Below, piece after piece: positions 1 to 9,054 of a DNA stretch of 64,000 nucleotides. How positions within the stretch are numbered: the stretch's first letter is position 1; every line of letters starts with the position of its first letter. The DNA is from Limnohabitans sp. INBF002 (GTDB lineage: Bacteria; Pseudomonadota; Gammaproteobacteria; Burkholderiales; Burkholderiaceae_C): the NCBI RefSeq assembly GCF_027924905.1, contig NZ_AP027055.1, forward strand, positions 62,001-126,000, read 5' to 3'. A program made the translations under genes and the position numbers. The notes under the pieces were generated by a model. The model was not told the origin of the DNA. It did no database searches and saw only the letters and a list, made by a program, of their open reading frames with translations.

Positions 1-35
1 GCCAACACGGCCAGCAGGGGGCGTGTGGTCAAAAC

Positions 36-1343
36 TTAACCGTGCAAGTCGTCGTTGCGCGCGATGTGCATCAAACGTGCAAGTTCTTCACGGTGGTGTT
101 TGTGGTTGTGTTCGTGCCACAACTTGATGAGCCACATCACATAACCCACCAACGCGCCGAAGGCGGTGATGGCACCAAAGGCGCTGAGCCCCATGCCCGT
201 GCTGAAGGTGTACAAAAAGCCGAGGCCCAAGATACACAGTTGTTCGTTCAGGTTTTGCACGGCGATGGAACGGCCCGCACCCATGAGGTTGTGACCTCGG
301 TGTTGCAACAAGGCATTCATCGGCACCACCAAAAAGCCGCCCAAGCCCCCCAAGACAATGAGGAAGGGCACAGCCAGCCAGAGGTTGTCGATGAAGTTCA
401 TCGCCACCACAAAGCAGCCCATGGCAATGCCCAAAGGCATGAGGCGGGTCGCGTGGTCGAGCCGCATCTTCATGGACGCCACCACTGCGCCCACGGCGGT
501 GCCGATGGCCACCACACCCACCAAGCTAGAGGCTTGTGTGGTGGTGTAGCCCAAAGCGGCAGCGCTCCAAGCCAGCACGATGTAGCGCAGATTGCCGCTC
601 ACGCCCCAGAACAAGGTGGTGGTGGCCAAAGAAATTTGGCCCAGCTTGTCGTGCCACAAGCGTTGGTTGCAATGCCAGAAGTCGGGCACCAGCGCCAAGA
701 GGTTGCGCGCCATGGTTTTTTCGGAGTCCAGGCGCATCGGAATCAACGCCGCGCCGGTGTAAGGAATGCGCTTGTTGAACCAAGCCGCCAAGGCATACAG
801 AGGAATCAACAAACAAATCGCAGCCTCGGCCGAGGTGTCTACACCCGTGGTGACGAATGGCAAATCAAACGACAACAACCAAGCTGACAAATTTGGCCCT
901 ACCAATTGGCCACCCAACAACACGCCCAAGATGATGGAGGTGATGGTCAAACCTTCAATCCAACCGTTGGCTTTGACCAACTGTGAGGCGGGCAGCAGCT
1001 CGGTCAGGATGCCGTACTTGGCGGGCGAGTACGCCGCAGCGCCCAAACCGACAACAGCGTAAGCCAGCAAAGGATGCACGCCAAACAGCATCATCAAGCA
1101 ACCCACCACTTTGATGGTGTTGCTCATGAGCATGACTTCGCCCTTCGGTCGTGAGTCGGCAAACGCGCCCACGAATGGGGCGAGCACCACGTAGAACAGG
1201 GCAAACATAGGCACCAGAGCGGCGCGCTGCCATTCGGCGGCGCCATCTGATTTCAGTAATTCGACGGCTGTGACAAACAGTGCGTTGTCGGCCAACGAAC
1301 TGAAAAATTGGGCCGACATGATCGTGTAAAAACCGCGCTTCAT
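36..1343 (-). CDS. lplT: Lysophospholipid transporter LplT (MFS)
   Basis: A 435-residue major-facilitator protein with about 12 hydrophobic segments, starting [20 protein letters not shown], the opening typical of LplT. LplT flips lysophospholipids across the inner membrane for re-acylation by Aas. The stretch with [16 protein letters not shown] near residue 110 is a family hallmark. The C-terminus is His-rich and cytoplasmic. The acyltransferase partner aas is not next to it here, though it could lie beyond the left edge. It is transcribed divergently from alr with a 99-bp gap. Confidence 0.9.
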   Translation of the reverse strand: MKRGFYTIMSAQFFSSLADNALFVTAVELLKSDGAAEWQRAALVPMFALFYVVLAPFVGAFADSRPKGEVMLMSNTIKVVGCLMMLFGVHPLLAYAVVGLGAAAYSPAKYGILTELLPASQLVKANGWIEGLTITSIILGVLLGGQLVGPNLSAWLLSFDLPFVTTGVDTSAEAAICLLIPLYALAAWFNKRIPYTGAALIPMRLDSEKTMARNLLALVPDFWHCNQRLWHDKLGQISLATTTLFWGVSGNLRYIVLAWSAAALGYTTTQASSLVGVVAIGTAVGAVVASMKMRLDHATRLMPLGIAMGCFVVAMNFIDNLWLAVPFLIVLGGLGGFLVVPMNALLQHRGHNLMGAGRSIAVQNLNEQLCILGLGFLYTFSTGMGLSAFGAITAFGALVGYVMWLIKLWHEHNHKHHREELARLMHIARNDDLHG

Positions 1344-1357
1344 GGATGGGTCTGGCA

Positions 1358-1377
1358 GCTCGCAGCGTACTGCGAGC
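1358..1377. repeat. Short inverted repeat between lplT and alr
   Basis: Perfect 8-bp arms GCTCGCAG / CTGCGAGC around a CGTA loop, in the gap between the two divergent start codons. There is no T-run on either side, so it is not an intrinsic terminator. It could be an operator; no function can be assigned. Confidence 0.5.
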
Positions 1378-1442
1378 CTGCTGATTCTTCTTTCTTCTGT
1401 ATCTACCCAAGGTTATATCACGCGGGTGCCACAATATTGACC

Positions 1443-2549
1443 ATGCCCCGTCCGATACAAGCCTTTGTTCACACCGACGCTTTGCGTCATAACTTGGCGC
1501 GCATGCGCGTTGCTGCTCCTGACGCCCGTGTGTGGGCGGTGGTCAAAGCCAATGCGTATGGCCATGGCATTGAGCGTGTGTTTGAGGGTTTGCGAGGTGC
1601 CGACGGCTTTGCGCTGTTAGACCTCGATGAGGCGCAACGCCTACGCAGCTTGGGCTGGCGCGGACCGGTGCTGTTGCTGGAAGGCGTGTTTGAGTCTCGC
1701 GATTTAGAGCTTTGCTCACGCCTAGACCTGTGGCACACCGTGCATTGCGACGAGCAAATTGACATGCTCAGCCGTCACAAAACCCAAGTGCCGCACCGAA
1801 TATTCCTCAAAATGAACAGCGGTATGAACCGCTTGGGTTTCACGCCCACACGGTTTCGTTCGGCGTGGACACGCTTGAACCAGTTGCCGCAAGTGGATGA
1901 GATTTCGCTCATCACCCACTTCAGCGATGCCGATGGCCCCAAAGGCATTGCCGAACAAATCGCCACGTTCACCAAAACCACCGAAGACTTGCCCGGCGAG
2001 CGCAGCACTTGCAACAGCGCGGGCTTGTTGCGTCACGCTGGCGATGCGGCAGTGGCTGCCGATTGGGTACGCCCCGGCATTGCGCTGTATGGCAGCGCGC
2101 CCGACTTTCCAGAGCGCAACATCGCGCAGTGGGATTTACAACCCACCATGAGTTTGCGCAGCCGCATCATTGCCACGCAAGACTTGCAAGCGGGCGACAC
2201 CGTGGGTTACGGTTCGTCGTTCAAAGCAGATGCGCCCATGCGCTTAGGTGTGGTGGCCTGCGGCTATGCCGATGGTTACCCCCGCCATTGCCCCACGGGC
2301 ACGCCTGTGTTGGTGGACGGGGTGCGCACCCGCACCTTGGGCCGCGTGAGCATGGACATGATTGCGGTTGACCTCACGCCTTGCGTTGAAACAGGTCATG
2401 AAGCGGGCTTTGGCAGCGAAGTCACGCTGTGGGGCAAAGCCAGCAACGGCACAGTGCTGCCGATTGACGAGGTCGCCCAAGCCGCGGGCACGGTGGGCTA
2501 TGAGTTGATGTGCGCAGTGTCTGGCCGCGTGGGGTTCACGCAGGACTGA
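1443..2549 (+). CDS. alr: Alanine racemase
   Basis: A 368-residue fold-type III PLP enzyme that interconverts L- and D-alanine for peptidoglycan synthesis. The PLP lysine is K35 in [10 protein letters not shown], and the opposing catalytic tyrosine is Y256 in VGYGSSFKA. The frame is open further upstream, but the ATG at 1443 ([18 protein letters not shown]) matches the family N-terminus; the upstream extension would overlap the start of lplT. Whether it is the biosynthetic (alr) or catabolic (dadX) paralogue cannot be decided; no dadA is adjacent. Confidence 0.94.
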   Translation: MPRPIQAFVHTDALRHNLARMRVAAPDARVWAVVKANAYGHGIERVFEGLRGADGFALLDLDEAQRLRSLGWRGPVLLLEGVFESRDLELCSRLDLWHTVHCDEQIDMLSRHKTQVPHRIFLKMNSGMNRLGFTPTRFRSAWTRLNQLPQVDEISLITHFSDADGPKGIAEQIATFTKTTEDLPGERSTCNSAGLLRHAGDAAVAADWVRPGIALYGSAPDFPERNIAQWDLQPTMSLRSRIIATQDLQAGDTVGYGSSFKADAPMRLGVVACGYADGYPRHCPTGTPVLVDGVRTRTLGRVSMDMIAVDLTPCVETGHEAGFGSEVTLWGKASNGTVLPIDEVAQAAGTVGYELMCAVSGRVGFTQD

Positions 2550-2557
2550 ATCGCCGT

Positions 2558-3370
2558 TCAGTAAGGGCCTTTGCTGGCGCTCACTTCAGCCAAACCCTCT
2601 TTGTACTTGGCCGCCAAGGCCGAGGTTTGGCGCGACAAGATCATGCCGTCCACACCCACAGCGACAAACAAAGCACCTAGCGACAAATACTGACGCACCA
2701 ACGCTTCGTCACCCATCAAAATGCCGGGCGCTTTGCCTGCCTGGCGAATGCGCGCAATCGCGTCCACGATGGCCGCTTGTACTTCGGGGTGGTTGGGGTT
2801 GCCGATGTGGCCCATGGAGGCCGACAAGTCTGCCGGGCCAATGAACACGCCGTCCACGCCGGGTGTGGCGGCGATGGCGTCTAAGTTTTTCAAGGCTTCT
2901 CGGGTTTCGGCTTGCACCAACACACACACTTGGTCGTTGGCCTCTTTGCCGTAGTTGGGGAAGCGGCCCCAACGCGAGGCGCGCGTGCCCGCCATGCCAC
3001 GAATGCCGCCTTGGCCATCGTCTTGCGGGTAGCGGCAGGCTTTCACAATGGCTGCGGCTTGCGCGGCCGTGTCCACCATGGGCACCAACACCGTGGTGGC
3101 ACCAATGTCCAGCACTTGCTTGAGCAGTGCCGCATTGTCATGCGGCACACGCACCACAGGGTGTGAGTTGGGATAGGCGGCCACGACCTGCAACTGCGCG
3201 AGCAAAGTTGTCAAGTCGTTGGGGCCGTGTTCGCCGTCAATCACCAGCCAGTCAAAACCAGCGCCCGCACAAATGTCGGTGGTCACGGTGCTGCCCAAGC
3301 CCATCCACAAGCCGATTTGTGGCTGTTGGTGGCGCAGGGCTTTTTTAAATAGGTTCTCGGGGGTTTGCAT
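2558..3370 (-). CDS. hpaI: HpcH/HpaI-family aldolase (4-hydroxy-2-oxoheptanedioate aldolase-like)
   Basis: A 270-residue class II aldolase of the HpaI/GarL family. These are metal-dependent enzymes that release pyruvate from 4-hydroxy-2-oxo acids such as 4-hydroxy-2-oxoheptanedioate in homoprotocatechuate degradation. Family motifs are visible: [13 protein letters not shown] (about residue 40), [10 protein letters not shown] with the metal-binding Glu (about 152), and [14 protein letters not shown] with the metal-binding Asp (about 178). It probably forms a two-gene operon with the upstream tautomerase gene (12-bp gap). The other hpa genes are absent, so the physiological substrate is uncertain. 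Confidence 0.85.
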   Translation of the reverse strand: MQTPENLFKKALRHQQPQIGLWMGLGSTVTTDICAGAGFDWLVIDGEHGPNDLTTLLAQLQVVAAYPNSHPVVRVPHDNAALLKQVLDIGATTVLVPMVDTAAQAAAIVKACRYPQDDGQGGIRGMAGTRASRWGRFPNYGKEANDQVCVLVQAETREALKNLDAIAATPGVDGVFIGPADLSASMGHIGNPNHPEVQAAIVDAIARIRQAGKAPGILMGDEALVRQYLSLGALFVAVGVDGMILSRQTSALAAKYKEGLAEVSASKGPY

Positions 3371-3382
3371 GGCTGGGCGTTT

Positions 3383-3787
3383 TCAAGGTTTGCTGAACAA
3401 AGGGTGCAAATTATTGTGGACGGCGTTGAACACCTCATGCCCTTCGTCAATTTGCAAGGTGATGCCGATGGGGCGCTTGGCAAACACTTCCGCGAAATGG
3501 GTCTGGGTTGCAGCCAGCAAAGATTGGCCAACTTGCGCAATCATCTCGGGCGTGCGTCCTTTGGCGACGCGAAAGTTCAGATACACATAGGCGTAGTCGC
3601 CGCTGCCATCCGCGATGACGGCATGTGTTGTGGCAAACGCCAACACGCGTGTGGCCCCGATCGGGAACACGGCTTGGCCGTCGGGGTGTTTGGCGGCCAA
3701 CATCGTGTCGCTCAAGGTTTGACAAAGCTCGCCCATGTCAGTTTCGGCATCGAGCTGGGCGGTGTATTGGATGATGAGGTGAGGCAT
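3383..3787 (-). CDS. 5-carboxymethyl-2-hydroxymuconate isomerase-family tautomerase
   Basis: A 134-residue CHMI-type protein of the tautomerase superfamily. In the homoprotocatechuate pathway CHMI isomerises 5-carboxymethyl-2-hydroxymuconate. The start at 3787 was chosen over the in-frame start 18 bp upstream because it leaves Pro directly after the initiator Met (MPHLIIQYT), and this superfamily uses an N-terminal proline as general base. YVYLNFRVAKGRT and the C-terminal EVFAKRPIGITLQIDEG fit CHMI. It is upstream of and co-directional with the HpaI-like gene, matching two steps of one pathway, but no dioxygenase, dehydrogenase or hydratase gene is near. Confidence 0.82.
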   Translation of the reverse strand: MPHLIIQYTAQLDAETDMGELCQTLSDTMLAAKHPDGQAVFPIGATRVLAFATTHAVIADGSGDYAYVYLNFRVAKGRTPEMIAQVGQSLLAATQTHFAEVFAKRPIGITLQIDEGHEVFNAVHNNLHPLFSKP

Positions 3788-3842
3788 GTCTGAAGTGTCT
3801 CGCAACTTCTTCTCGCATGTTTCAATTCCGTCGCTCAGACCA

Positions 3843-3860
3843 CTGGCTATTTATCCAGTA
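3843..3860. promoter_or_regulatory. LexA-like palindrome upstream of radA
   Basis: CTG-N10-CAG followed by TA, 13-28 bp upstream of the radA ATG. The arms extend to CTGG/CCAG, whereas a proteobacterial LexA box normally reads CTGT-N8-ACAG, so the match is imperfect. The AT-rich centre fits. Possible SOS control of radA is inference. Confidence 0.3.
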
Positions 3861-3870
3861 ATATTGGCGC

Positions 3871-5247
3871 ATGGCCAAAGAAAAAACCCAATACACCTGC
3901 ACCGACTGCGGCGGCATCACTGCCAAATGGTTGGGCAAATGCCCCAGTTGCAACGCGTGGAACACGCTGATTGAAACGGCGGTCGATAGCAGCGGCCCCA
4001 CCAAAAACCGTTACGCGGGCATGGCGGCCTTGGCCCCAGCTTCAGAAGTGGCGGTGCTCTCCGACATCGAAGCACAAGACGTGGCGCGCACGCCCACGGG
4101 TCAAGAAGAACTCGACCGCGTGTTGGGCGGCGGCATGGTCGAGGGCGGTGTGGTGCTGATTGGTGGCGACCCCGGCATTGGCAAATCCACGTTGATTTTG
4201 CAAGCCATGGACGGCCTGCAACGCAGCGGCATGAGCACCTTGTATGTGACGGGCGAAGAGTCTGCCGCGCAAGTGGCCTTGCGCTCGCGCCGCTTGGGGC
4301 TGGACCACAGCCAAGTGCAAGTGCTGGCTGAAACTCAGCTTGAAAAAATATTGGCCACCGTCGACAAGCTTCAACCGGCGGTGGTGGTGATGGACTCCAT
4401 CCAAACCGTTTATTCCGATCAACTCACCAGTGCCCCCGGCTCGGTGGCGCAAGTGCGCGAGTGCGCGTCACACCTCACCCGCATGGCCAAGTCTTCGGGC
4501 ACCGCTGTGGTGTTGGTGGGCCATGTCACCAAAGAGGGCGCACTGGCTGGGCCGCGTGTGTTGGAGCACATGGTGGACACGGTGCTGTACTTTGAAGGCG
4601 ACACACATTCGACTTACCGACTTGTGCGTGCCATCAAAAACCGCTTTGGTGCAGTCAACGAAATTGGCGTCTTCGCGATGACCGAAAAAGGCTTGAAGGG
4701 CGTGAGTAACCCCAGCGCCATTTTCTTGAGCCAACACTCCGAGCCGGTGCCCGGCAGTTGTGTGTTGGTCACGCTTGAAGGCACACGCCCCATGCTCGTG
4801 GAGATTCAAGCCTTGGTCGACAGCGGTGGCCCATCACCACGCCGCCTGAGCGTGGGCTTGGACCGCGACCGTTTGGCCATGTTGCTGGCCGTGTTGCATC
4901 GCCATGCAGGTGTGGCGTGCATGGACCAAGATGTGTTTGTCAATGCCGTGGGCGGTGTGCGCATCAGCGAGCCCGCAGCAGACTTGGCGGTGTTGTTGTC
5001 GATTCAAAGCAGCTTGCGTGGCAAACCTTTGCCCCAAGGCTTCATCGCCTTTGGCGAAGTGGGTTTGGCAGGTGAAGTGCGCCCCGCACCGCGTGGGCAA
5101 GAGCGCTTGAAAGAAGCGGCCAAACTCGGCTTTACCGTCGCCGTCATCCCCAAAGCCAATGCACCCAAAAAGCCCATCCCCGGCATGACCGTGCATGCGG
5201 TCGAGCGGGTGGATGAGGCGATTGGCTTGGTGCGGGAGCTGGGTTAA
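3871..5247 (+). CDS. radA: DNA repair protein RadA
   Basis: A 458-residue RecA-like branch-migration ATPase that processes recombination intermediates. Domain order: N-terminal C4 zinc finger (C10, C13, C24, C27), RecA-like ATPase with Walker A GGDPGIGKST at residues 98-107, the RadA signature KNRFG at 256-260, and a C-terminal Lon-protease-like domain ending in the SVGLDRDR...GEVGLAGEVRPAP region. Length matches the E. coli protein (460). The start at 3871 gives the standard MAKEKTQYTCTDCG. It converges on the DUF5666 gene with a 4-bp gap. Confidence 0.97.
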   Translation: MAKEKTQYTCTDCGGITAKWLGKCPSCNAWNTLIETAVDSSGPTKNRYAGMAALAPASEVAVLSDIEAQDVARTPTGQEELDRVLGGGMVEGGVVLIGGDPGIGKSTLILQAMDGLQRSGMSTLYVTGEESAAQVALRSRRLGLDHSQVQVLAETQLEKILATVDKLQPAVVVMDSIQTVYSDQLTSAPGSVAQVRECASHLTRMAKSSGTAVVLVGHVTKEGALAGPRVLEHMVDTVLYFEGDTHSTYRLVRAIKNRFGAVNEIGVFAMTEKGLKGVSNPSAIFLSQHSEPVPGSCVLVTLEGTRPMLVEIQALVDSGGPSPRRLSVGLDRDRLAMLLAVLHRHAGVACMDQDVFVNAVGGVRISEPAADLAVLLSIQSSLRGKPLPQGFIAFGEVGLAGEVRPAPRGQERLKEAAKLGFTVAVIPKANAPKKPIPGMTVHAVERVDEAIGLVRELG

Positions 5248-5251
5248 CGCA

Positions 5252-6814
5252 TCAATCGTCGTAATCGTGGTAACCGTTTTTCAGCTCTAGCTTGATCACT
5301 TGGAAGACATTGTTGGCATCCATGTAGCCTTTGACTTCAACATAGCTTCCGGTGGTGGGTGTGCCGTATTTGAAGCGTGTATTGGCTGACGTTTGTGCGG
5401 TGTACACGACACCAAAGCGGGTCAAACTAAACACACTGTTCACGCCAGACCAACCGCCGACCTGACCGTACATCTCAAACACGCGACCTGAACTGGCATT
5501 GCTGCTGGATGCATATTTGATCTCTACTTTTGTCGCGTTCAAGGTGCCGTCCACATAGCTGCCTTTGACTTCAACAAACGAGCCATTGCTGAGATTGGCT
5601 GCTGAGCCGTTAGGGAAGTAGGCAGAGCCCGCATTCACATTGACCCCTTGAACAGTGAAGGTGCTACCACTCAGGTTGCTGACGGCGCCATAGAACTCGT
5701 TGGAATAAGTAACAGGTTGGTTATAGCTGTCGGTGAAGCTTCGTTGGCCTTCAGTTTCTACGCGAGTTGCCGCTAAGACGGACCCAGACCATGTGCCTTT
5801 GATTTCGTACATGGTGTTAGCAGTCAATGTGGCGCCACTCACTTGAACACCTCCAACGTACCAATTGCCGTTCGCTTGTGTCGCGATCCCTTTGATCTTG
5901 GCGTAGGTCGATGTGCTGGGTGCACCACTAAAGCTGGTGAGATAGGCTGCATTGACCAACTGCAAACGTTTTGCCGTGAGCGTTGTGCCGTTCCAGCTCG
6001 TGTTGTCTGTAGCCAATGCACGAATGGCATCGCCAACCACCGGCGTGTTGCCCGTCGGTTGAATGGTGCAACTGTTGCAATTCACGGTGATGCTGGCAGT
6101 CGCCCCAGTCTGAATCGTGTAATTACTTCCGGCAATCGCTGTGATGGTTCCGCGCACGGCCACATCCAGCGCATGGGTCAATGCATGGGTGACAACGACG
6201 CGTGTCGCCAAGAAGCTGCCATCTGCTTGGGCAAGACCATAAATGGTGAGCAATGGATTTGTGTTTGCCAGCGCTGCCAGATCTGCATAAGTTGTCACAG
6301 CGGTGCCAGTCAAGGTTCCATCGGACGTTCCGCCATAGGTGGTCGCAGCGTTGATTTGCACCATTTGAGTTGACAGATCGATGGCTGTGGACGTGATGGA
6401 GTTCATCGTGCCGCGCACACCGCCTACGATGCGAATGCGTGCCGCACGCCCCAAACTTTGTGCATCGTCCACATCCCCAAACAAGGCAACGGTCATTCCC
6501 AAGGCTAGGGGGCTGCTAAAGGTGGGTGTACTGCTGTCATAGCTGGTGCTGAAATCATCACTGTCGTAAACCACGGAATCAGTCGTTTCAAAACGCACGC
6601 CGTTGACAACAATTGAGCCCAAACCGCTGATCGAACCTTGATAGGCAGCGGCAGCGCCGTTGAACGTGGCGGCACCTGCTGGATTGGTCGACCATGTGGC
6701 GTCACTGTGATCGCTGTCACTTCCGCCGCCACCACCGCCTCCACAGGCGCTGAGGAAGCCGGCAGTGGCTAACAGCCATGCAATTGTTTGCGGTTTCAAA
6801 ACAGAACGTGACAT
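5252..6814 (-). CDS. DUF5666-domain lipoprotein
   Basis: A 520-residue predicted lipoprotein. Starting at 6814 (GGAG ribosome site 6 bp upstream), the signal peptide ends in LSAC with C24 as the lipidated cysteine, followed by a Gly run and a Ser/Asp linker. The rest is a chain of repeated beta-rich modules of 60-90 residues with recurring phrases such as YEIKGTWSGSVLAATRVE, VEVKGSYVDGTLNATKVE and VEVKGYMDANNVFQVIKLE, typical of DUF5666. Function is unknown. It diverges from the SHP/cytochrome/QseBC-like operon and shares its operator-like repeats, so co-regulation is likely. An alternative start 42 bp upstream would put extra residues before the signal peptide. Confidence 0.8.
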   Translation of the reverse strand: MSRSVLKPQTIAWLLATAGFLSACGGGGGGGSDSDHSDATWSTNPAGAATFNGAAAAYQGSISGLGSIVVNGVRFETTDSVVYDSDDFSTSYDSSTPTFSSPLALGMTVALFGDVDDAQSLGRAARIRIVGGVRGTMNSITSTAIDLSTQMVQINAATTYGGTSDGTLTGTAVTTYADLAALANTNPLLTIYGLAQADGSFLATRVVVTHALTHALDVAVRGTITAIAGSNYTIQTGATASITVNCNSCTIQPTGNTPVVGDAIRALATDNTSWNGTTLTAKRLQLVNAAYLTSFSGAPSTSTYAKIKGIATQANGNWYVGGVQVSGATLTANTMYEIKGTWSGSVLAATRVETEGQRSFTDSYNQPVTYSNEFYGAVSNLSGSTFTVQGVNVNAGSAYFPNGSAANLSNGSFVEVKGSYVDGTLNATKVEIKYASSSNASSGRVFEMYGQVGGWSGVNSVFSLTRFGVVYTAQTSANTRFKYGTPTTGSYVEVKGYMDANNVFQVIKLELKNGYHDYDD

Positions 6815-6858
6815 ACCAACTCCATCAATAACGAATGATGAAAGTGTGCAGACCACAG

Positions 6859-6907
6859 ATTAAGACAGTCTTAAGAAGAGCTGCACCTGCCTTAAGAAAA
6901 CCCTAAG
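6859..6907. promoter_or_regulatory. Two tandem PmrA/QseB-like boxes (four half-sites)
   Basis: ATTAAG-ACAGT-CTTAAG (6859-6875) and CTTAAG-AAAAC-CCTAAG (6891-6907). Each is hexamer-N5-hexamer, the layout known for PmrA/QseB-type OmpR-family regulators. Half-site starts are 11, 21 and 11 bp apart, placing all four on one helix face. They lie 45 bp from the lipoprotein start and 39 bp from the SHP start. The regulator encoded at 8394 is the obvious candidate binder. Confidence 0.65.
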
Positions 6908-6945
6908 ACGCGTTCACTAGCATCGGTTTTGAAAGGTTCAACACC

Positions 6946-7326
6946 ATGCTTCAAAAGTTCTTTGCTTTACTGCTCTTGACGTCGCTTCATGCGGTGGCCG
7001 CCACGCCCGCTGAGTTGTTGGCGGGCTACACCGCGCAAGCCGGCCAGCCTGCCAATGCCGCGCGCGGTGAAACGTTTTTCAAAGCCAGCCATGGCCAAGA
7101 GTGGCAGTGCACCAGTTGCCACGGTAAATCGCCGATGGTGGGCGGTCGTCATGCGAGTACCGACAAAGTCATTGAGCCACTCGCGCCTGCGGCCAACCCC
7201 AAACGCTTCACCGACAGTGCCAAAGTTGAAAAGTGGTTCCGCCGCAATTGCAAAGACGTGTTGGCGCGTGAGTGCACGGCAGTCGAAAAAGCCGATGTGT
7301 TGGCTTGGCTCATGACCTTACGTTGA
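6946..7326 (+). CDS. SHP-type c-type cytochrome (DUF1924)
   Basis: A 126-residue exported monohaem cytochrome c. The signal peptide covers residues 1-19 (ending AVAA), and the single haem site is CTSCH at 55-59. The layout matches DUF1924/SHP (sphaeroides haem protein), a periplasmic cytochrome able to bind oxygen and NO transiently. SHP genes characteristically sit with a diheme cytochrome c and a b-type cytochrome, exactly as here. The downstream gene starts 11 bp after its stop. Physiological role of the family is not settled. Confidence 0.82.
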   Translation: MLQKFFALLLLTSLHAVAATPAELLAGYTAQAGQPANAARGETFFKASHGQEWQCTSCHGKSPMVGGRHASTDKVIEPLAPAANPKRFTDSAKVEKWFRRNCKDVLARECTAVEKADVLAWLMTLR

Positions 7327-7337
7327 TGGAGGTTCTT

Positions 7338-7808
7338 ATGCATTTATGTTTCATACGCCTCTTGCGCGGCATGGTGGCTGCAATCTTGCTGACGACAACA
7401 TCCGCGTGGGCCGACAGCTACAAAGGCCCCCCACCACTCGCGGCCTATACCCAAGAGTGCGGCAGCTGCCACTTGGCATTCCCACCCAACTTGCTACCCA
7501 AAGCTTCATGGCAGCGCGTGATGCATGGGCTAGATAAACACTACGGCAGCGACGCTTCGTTAGACGTTGCCACACAAAAACAAATCGATGCCTGGCTGCA
7601 AACCCACGGCGGCCAAGGCAAGCGTGCGCGTGAAGAGCCGCCTTTCGATCGCATCACCCGCTCGGCGTGGTTTGAGCGCAAGCACCGCGAGGTGAGTGCG
7701 GCCACGTTCAAGCGTCCCGCCATCAAAAGCCCTGCCAATTGCACCGCTTGCCACCGCGACGCAGCACAAGGTGACTTTGAAGAAGACCGCGTGAGGATTC
7801 CAAAATGA
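7338..7808 (+). CDS. Diheme cytochrome c (DHC)
   Basis: A 156-residue exported cytochrome with a signal peptide (about 1-25, ending SAWA) and two haem sites, CGSCH at 41-45 and CTACH at 135-139. DHC is the known electron donor to SHP. The start at 7338 is fixed by a GGAGG site 6-10 bp upstream; the frame is open further back but would overlap the SHP gene. Its stop overlaps the start of the cytochrome b gene by 4 bp (ATGA), showing translational coupling. Confidence 0.82.
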   Translation: MHLCFIRLLRGMVAAILLTTTSAWADSYKGPPPLAAYTQECGSCHLAFPPNLLPKASWQRVMHGLDKHYGSDASLDVATQKQIDAWLQTHGGQGKRAREEPPFDRITRSAWFERKHREVSAATFKRPAIKSPANCTACHRDAAQGDFEEDRVRIPK

Positions 7809-8419
7809 GCTACACCGTTTTAAACCACGCTCAAGTGGCAGAGGCAACAGCTACGCCAGTGTCCACACAGCGCAAGCCCGTGGTCGATTTAGGCACGCGC
7901 ATGGCGCACGCCAGCATGGCCCTGGCGTTTCTCATGTCTTATGTCACGTCAGAGTCTGAGTATTGGCGTTTGGTACACGTCTACAGCGGTTACAGCTTGG
8001 CGGCGGTGTTGGCGTTTCGCTTGGTGTGGGGGTGGGTTGGGCCTGCGTCGGCACGTTGGGGTTTGTTGCTGCGTCGTGTCGCGATGTGGCGCGTGTGGCT
8101 GAACAAACTCAAGCAAGGCGAATGGCTCACGCGTAACTTTTGGGTGGGTGCCAGCAGTTGGGTGCTGGGCGCTGCGGTGCTGTGCATTTATGCGTTTTGC
8201 ACGGTGGCCATTGCCAGCGGGTGGGCTACCTACAATGAACTTTTAGGCGATGGCTGGTTGAACGATGCCCTGCAAGAACTGCACGAAGGCTTGGGCAACG
8301 CGGCCATGGCTGTGGTGTGTGTGCATGTGGGGTTGGTGGTGATGCTGCGCGTGTGGCGTGGCCCACAAGCCCTGCGACCCATGTGGCGAGGTTATGCGAA
8401 TACTTCTGGCCGAGGATGA
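7805..8419 (+). CDS. Cytochrome b561-family membrane protein
   Basis: A 204-residue protein with four hydrophobic segments and conserved histidines (H in TRMAHASMALAF, HVYSGYS, and HEGLGNAAMAVVCVHVG) that fit the bis-haem-b ligation of the Ni-hydrogenase-type/b561 cytochrome family. It probably passes electrons from the quinone pool to the DHC/SHP pair in the periplasm. Its 3' end overlaps the response-regulator gene by 26 bp, linking the redox module to the two-component system. Confidence 0.82.
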   Translation: MSYTVLNHAQVAEATATPVSTQRKPVVDLGTRMAHASMALAFLMSYVTSESEYWRLVHVYSGYSLAAVLAFRLVWGWVGPASARWGLLLRRVAMWRVWLNKLKQGEWLTRNFWVGASSWVLGAAVLCIYAFCTVAIASGWATYNELLGDGWLNDALQELHEGLGNAAMAVVCVHVGLVVMLRVWRGPQALRPMWRGYANTSGRG

Positions 8420-9050
8420 TGAGCTGCTAGGCAGCGGCCTGCGTGCGGGCCTAGACCAGCGCGGCTTCCAAGTGGATTGGGTGCGCGATGGGGTGGCCGC
8501 CGAGCGAGAGCTGCTGAGCGCGCAGCACCAAGCGGCGGTGCTGGACATCGGCTTGCCGCGTCAAGATGGTTTGGCTGTGTTGAAGGCCGTGCGTGCGCGT
8601 GGCATCGACACACCCGTGCTGGTGTTGACGGCACGCGATGCCGTGGCCCAACGCATCGAAGGCCTCAACCTCGGTGCGGACGACTACGTGGTGAAACCTG
8701 TGGATTTGGACGAGCTGGCCGCCCGCCTGCACGCTTTGGTGCGCCGCGCCCACGGTAAAACACAAGCCATGCTGCAAATTCGCAACGTGGTGATGGACCC
8801 CAGCGCACGGCAGGTGAGCCGCGATGGCGACGCCATCAGCCTGTCCACCCGCGAGTTTGATTTGCTGCAAGCCTTGTTGCTCAACGCCGGCCGCGTGTTG
8901 TCACGCGAGCAACTTGAACAACACCTGTACCGCTGGGGCCACGAGGTGGAGAGCAACACCATCGAAGTTCATATTCACCACCTGCGCCGCAAAATGGGCG
9001 CGGGCTTGATCGACACCGTGCGCGGTGTGGGTTACATCGTCATGCCTTAA
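8394..9050 (+). CDS. OmpR-family response regulator (QseB-like)
   Basis: A 218-residue two-domain regulator. The receiver domain has acidic residues E7-D9, phospho-acceptor D51 (VLDIGLPRQDG) and the switch lysine in VVKPVD near residue 101. The C-terminal winged helix ends in RRKMGAGLIDTVRGVGYIVMP. The ATG at 8394 gives the standard MRILLAEDDELL; the gene starts inside the cytochrome b gene. With the downstream kinase it forms a QseBC/PmrAB-type pair, and the tandem TTAAG boxes at 6859-6907 suit such a regulator. Confidence 0.88.
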   Translation: MRILLAEDDELLGSGLRAGLDQRGFQVDWVRDGVAAERELLSAQHQAAVLDIGLPRQDGLAVLKAVRARGIDTPVLVLTARDAVAQRIEGLNLGADDYVVKPVDLDELAARLHALVRRAHGKTQAMLQIRNVVMDPSARQVSRDGDAISLSTREFDLLQALLLNAGRVLSREQLEQHLYRWGHEVESNTIEVHIHHLRRKMGAGLIDTVRGVGYIVMP

Positions 9051-9054
9051 AGCT

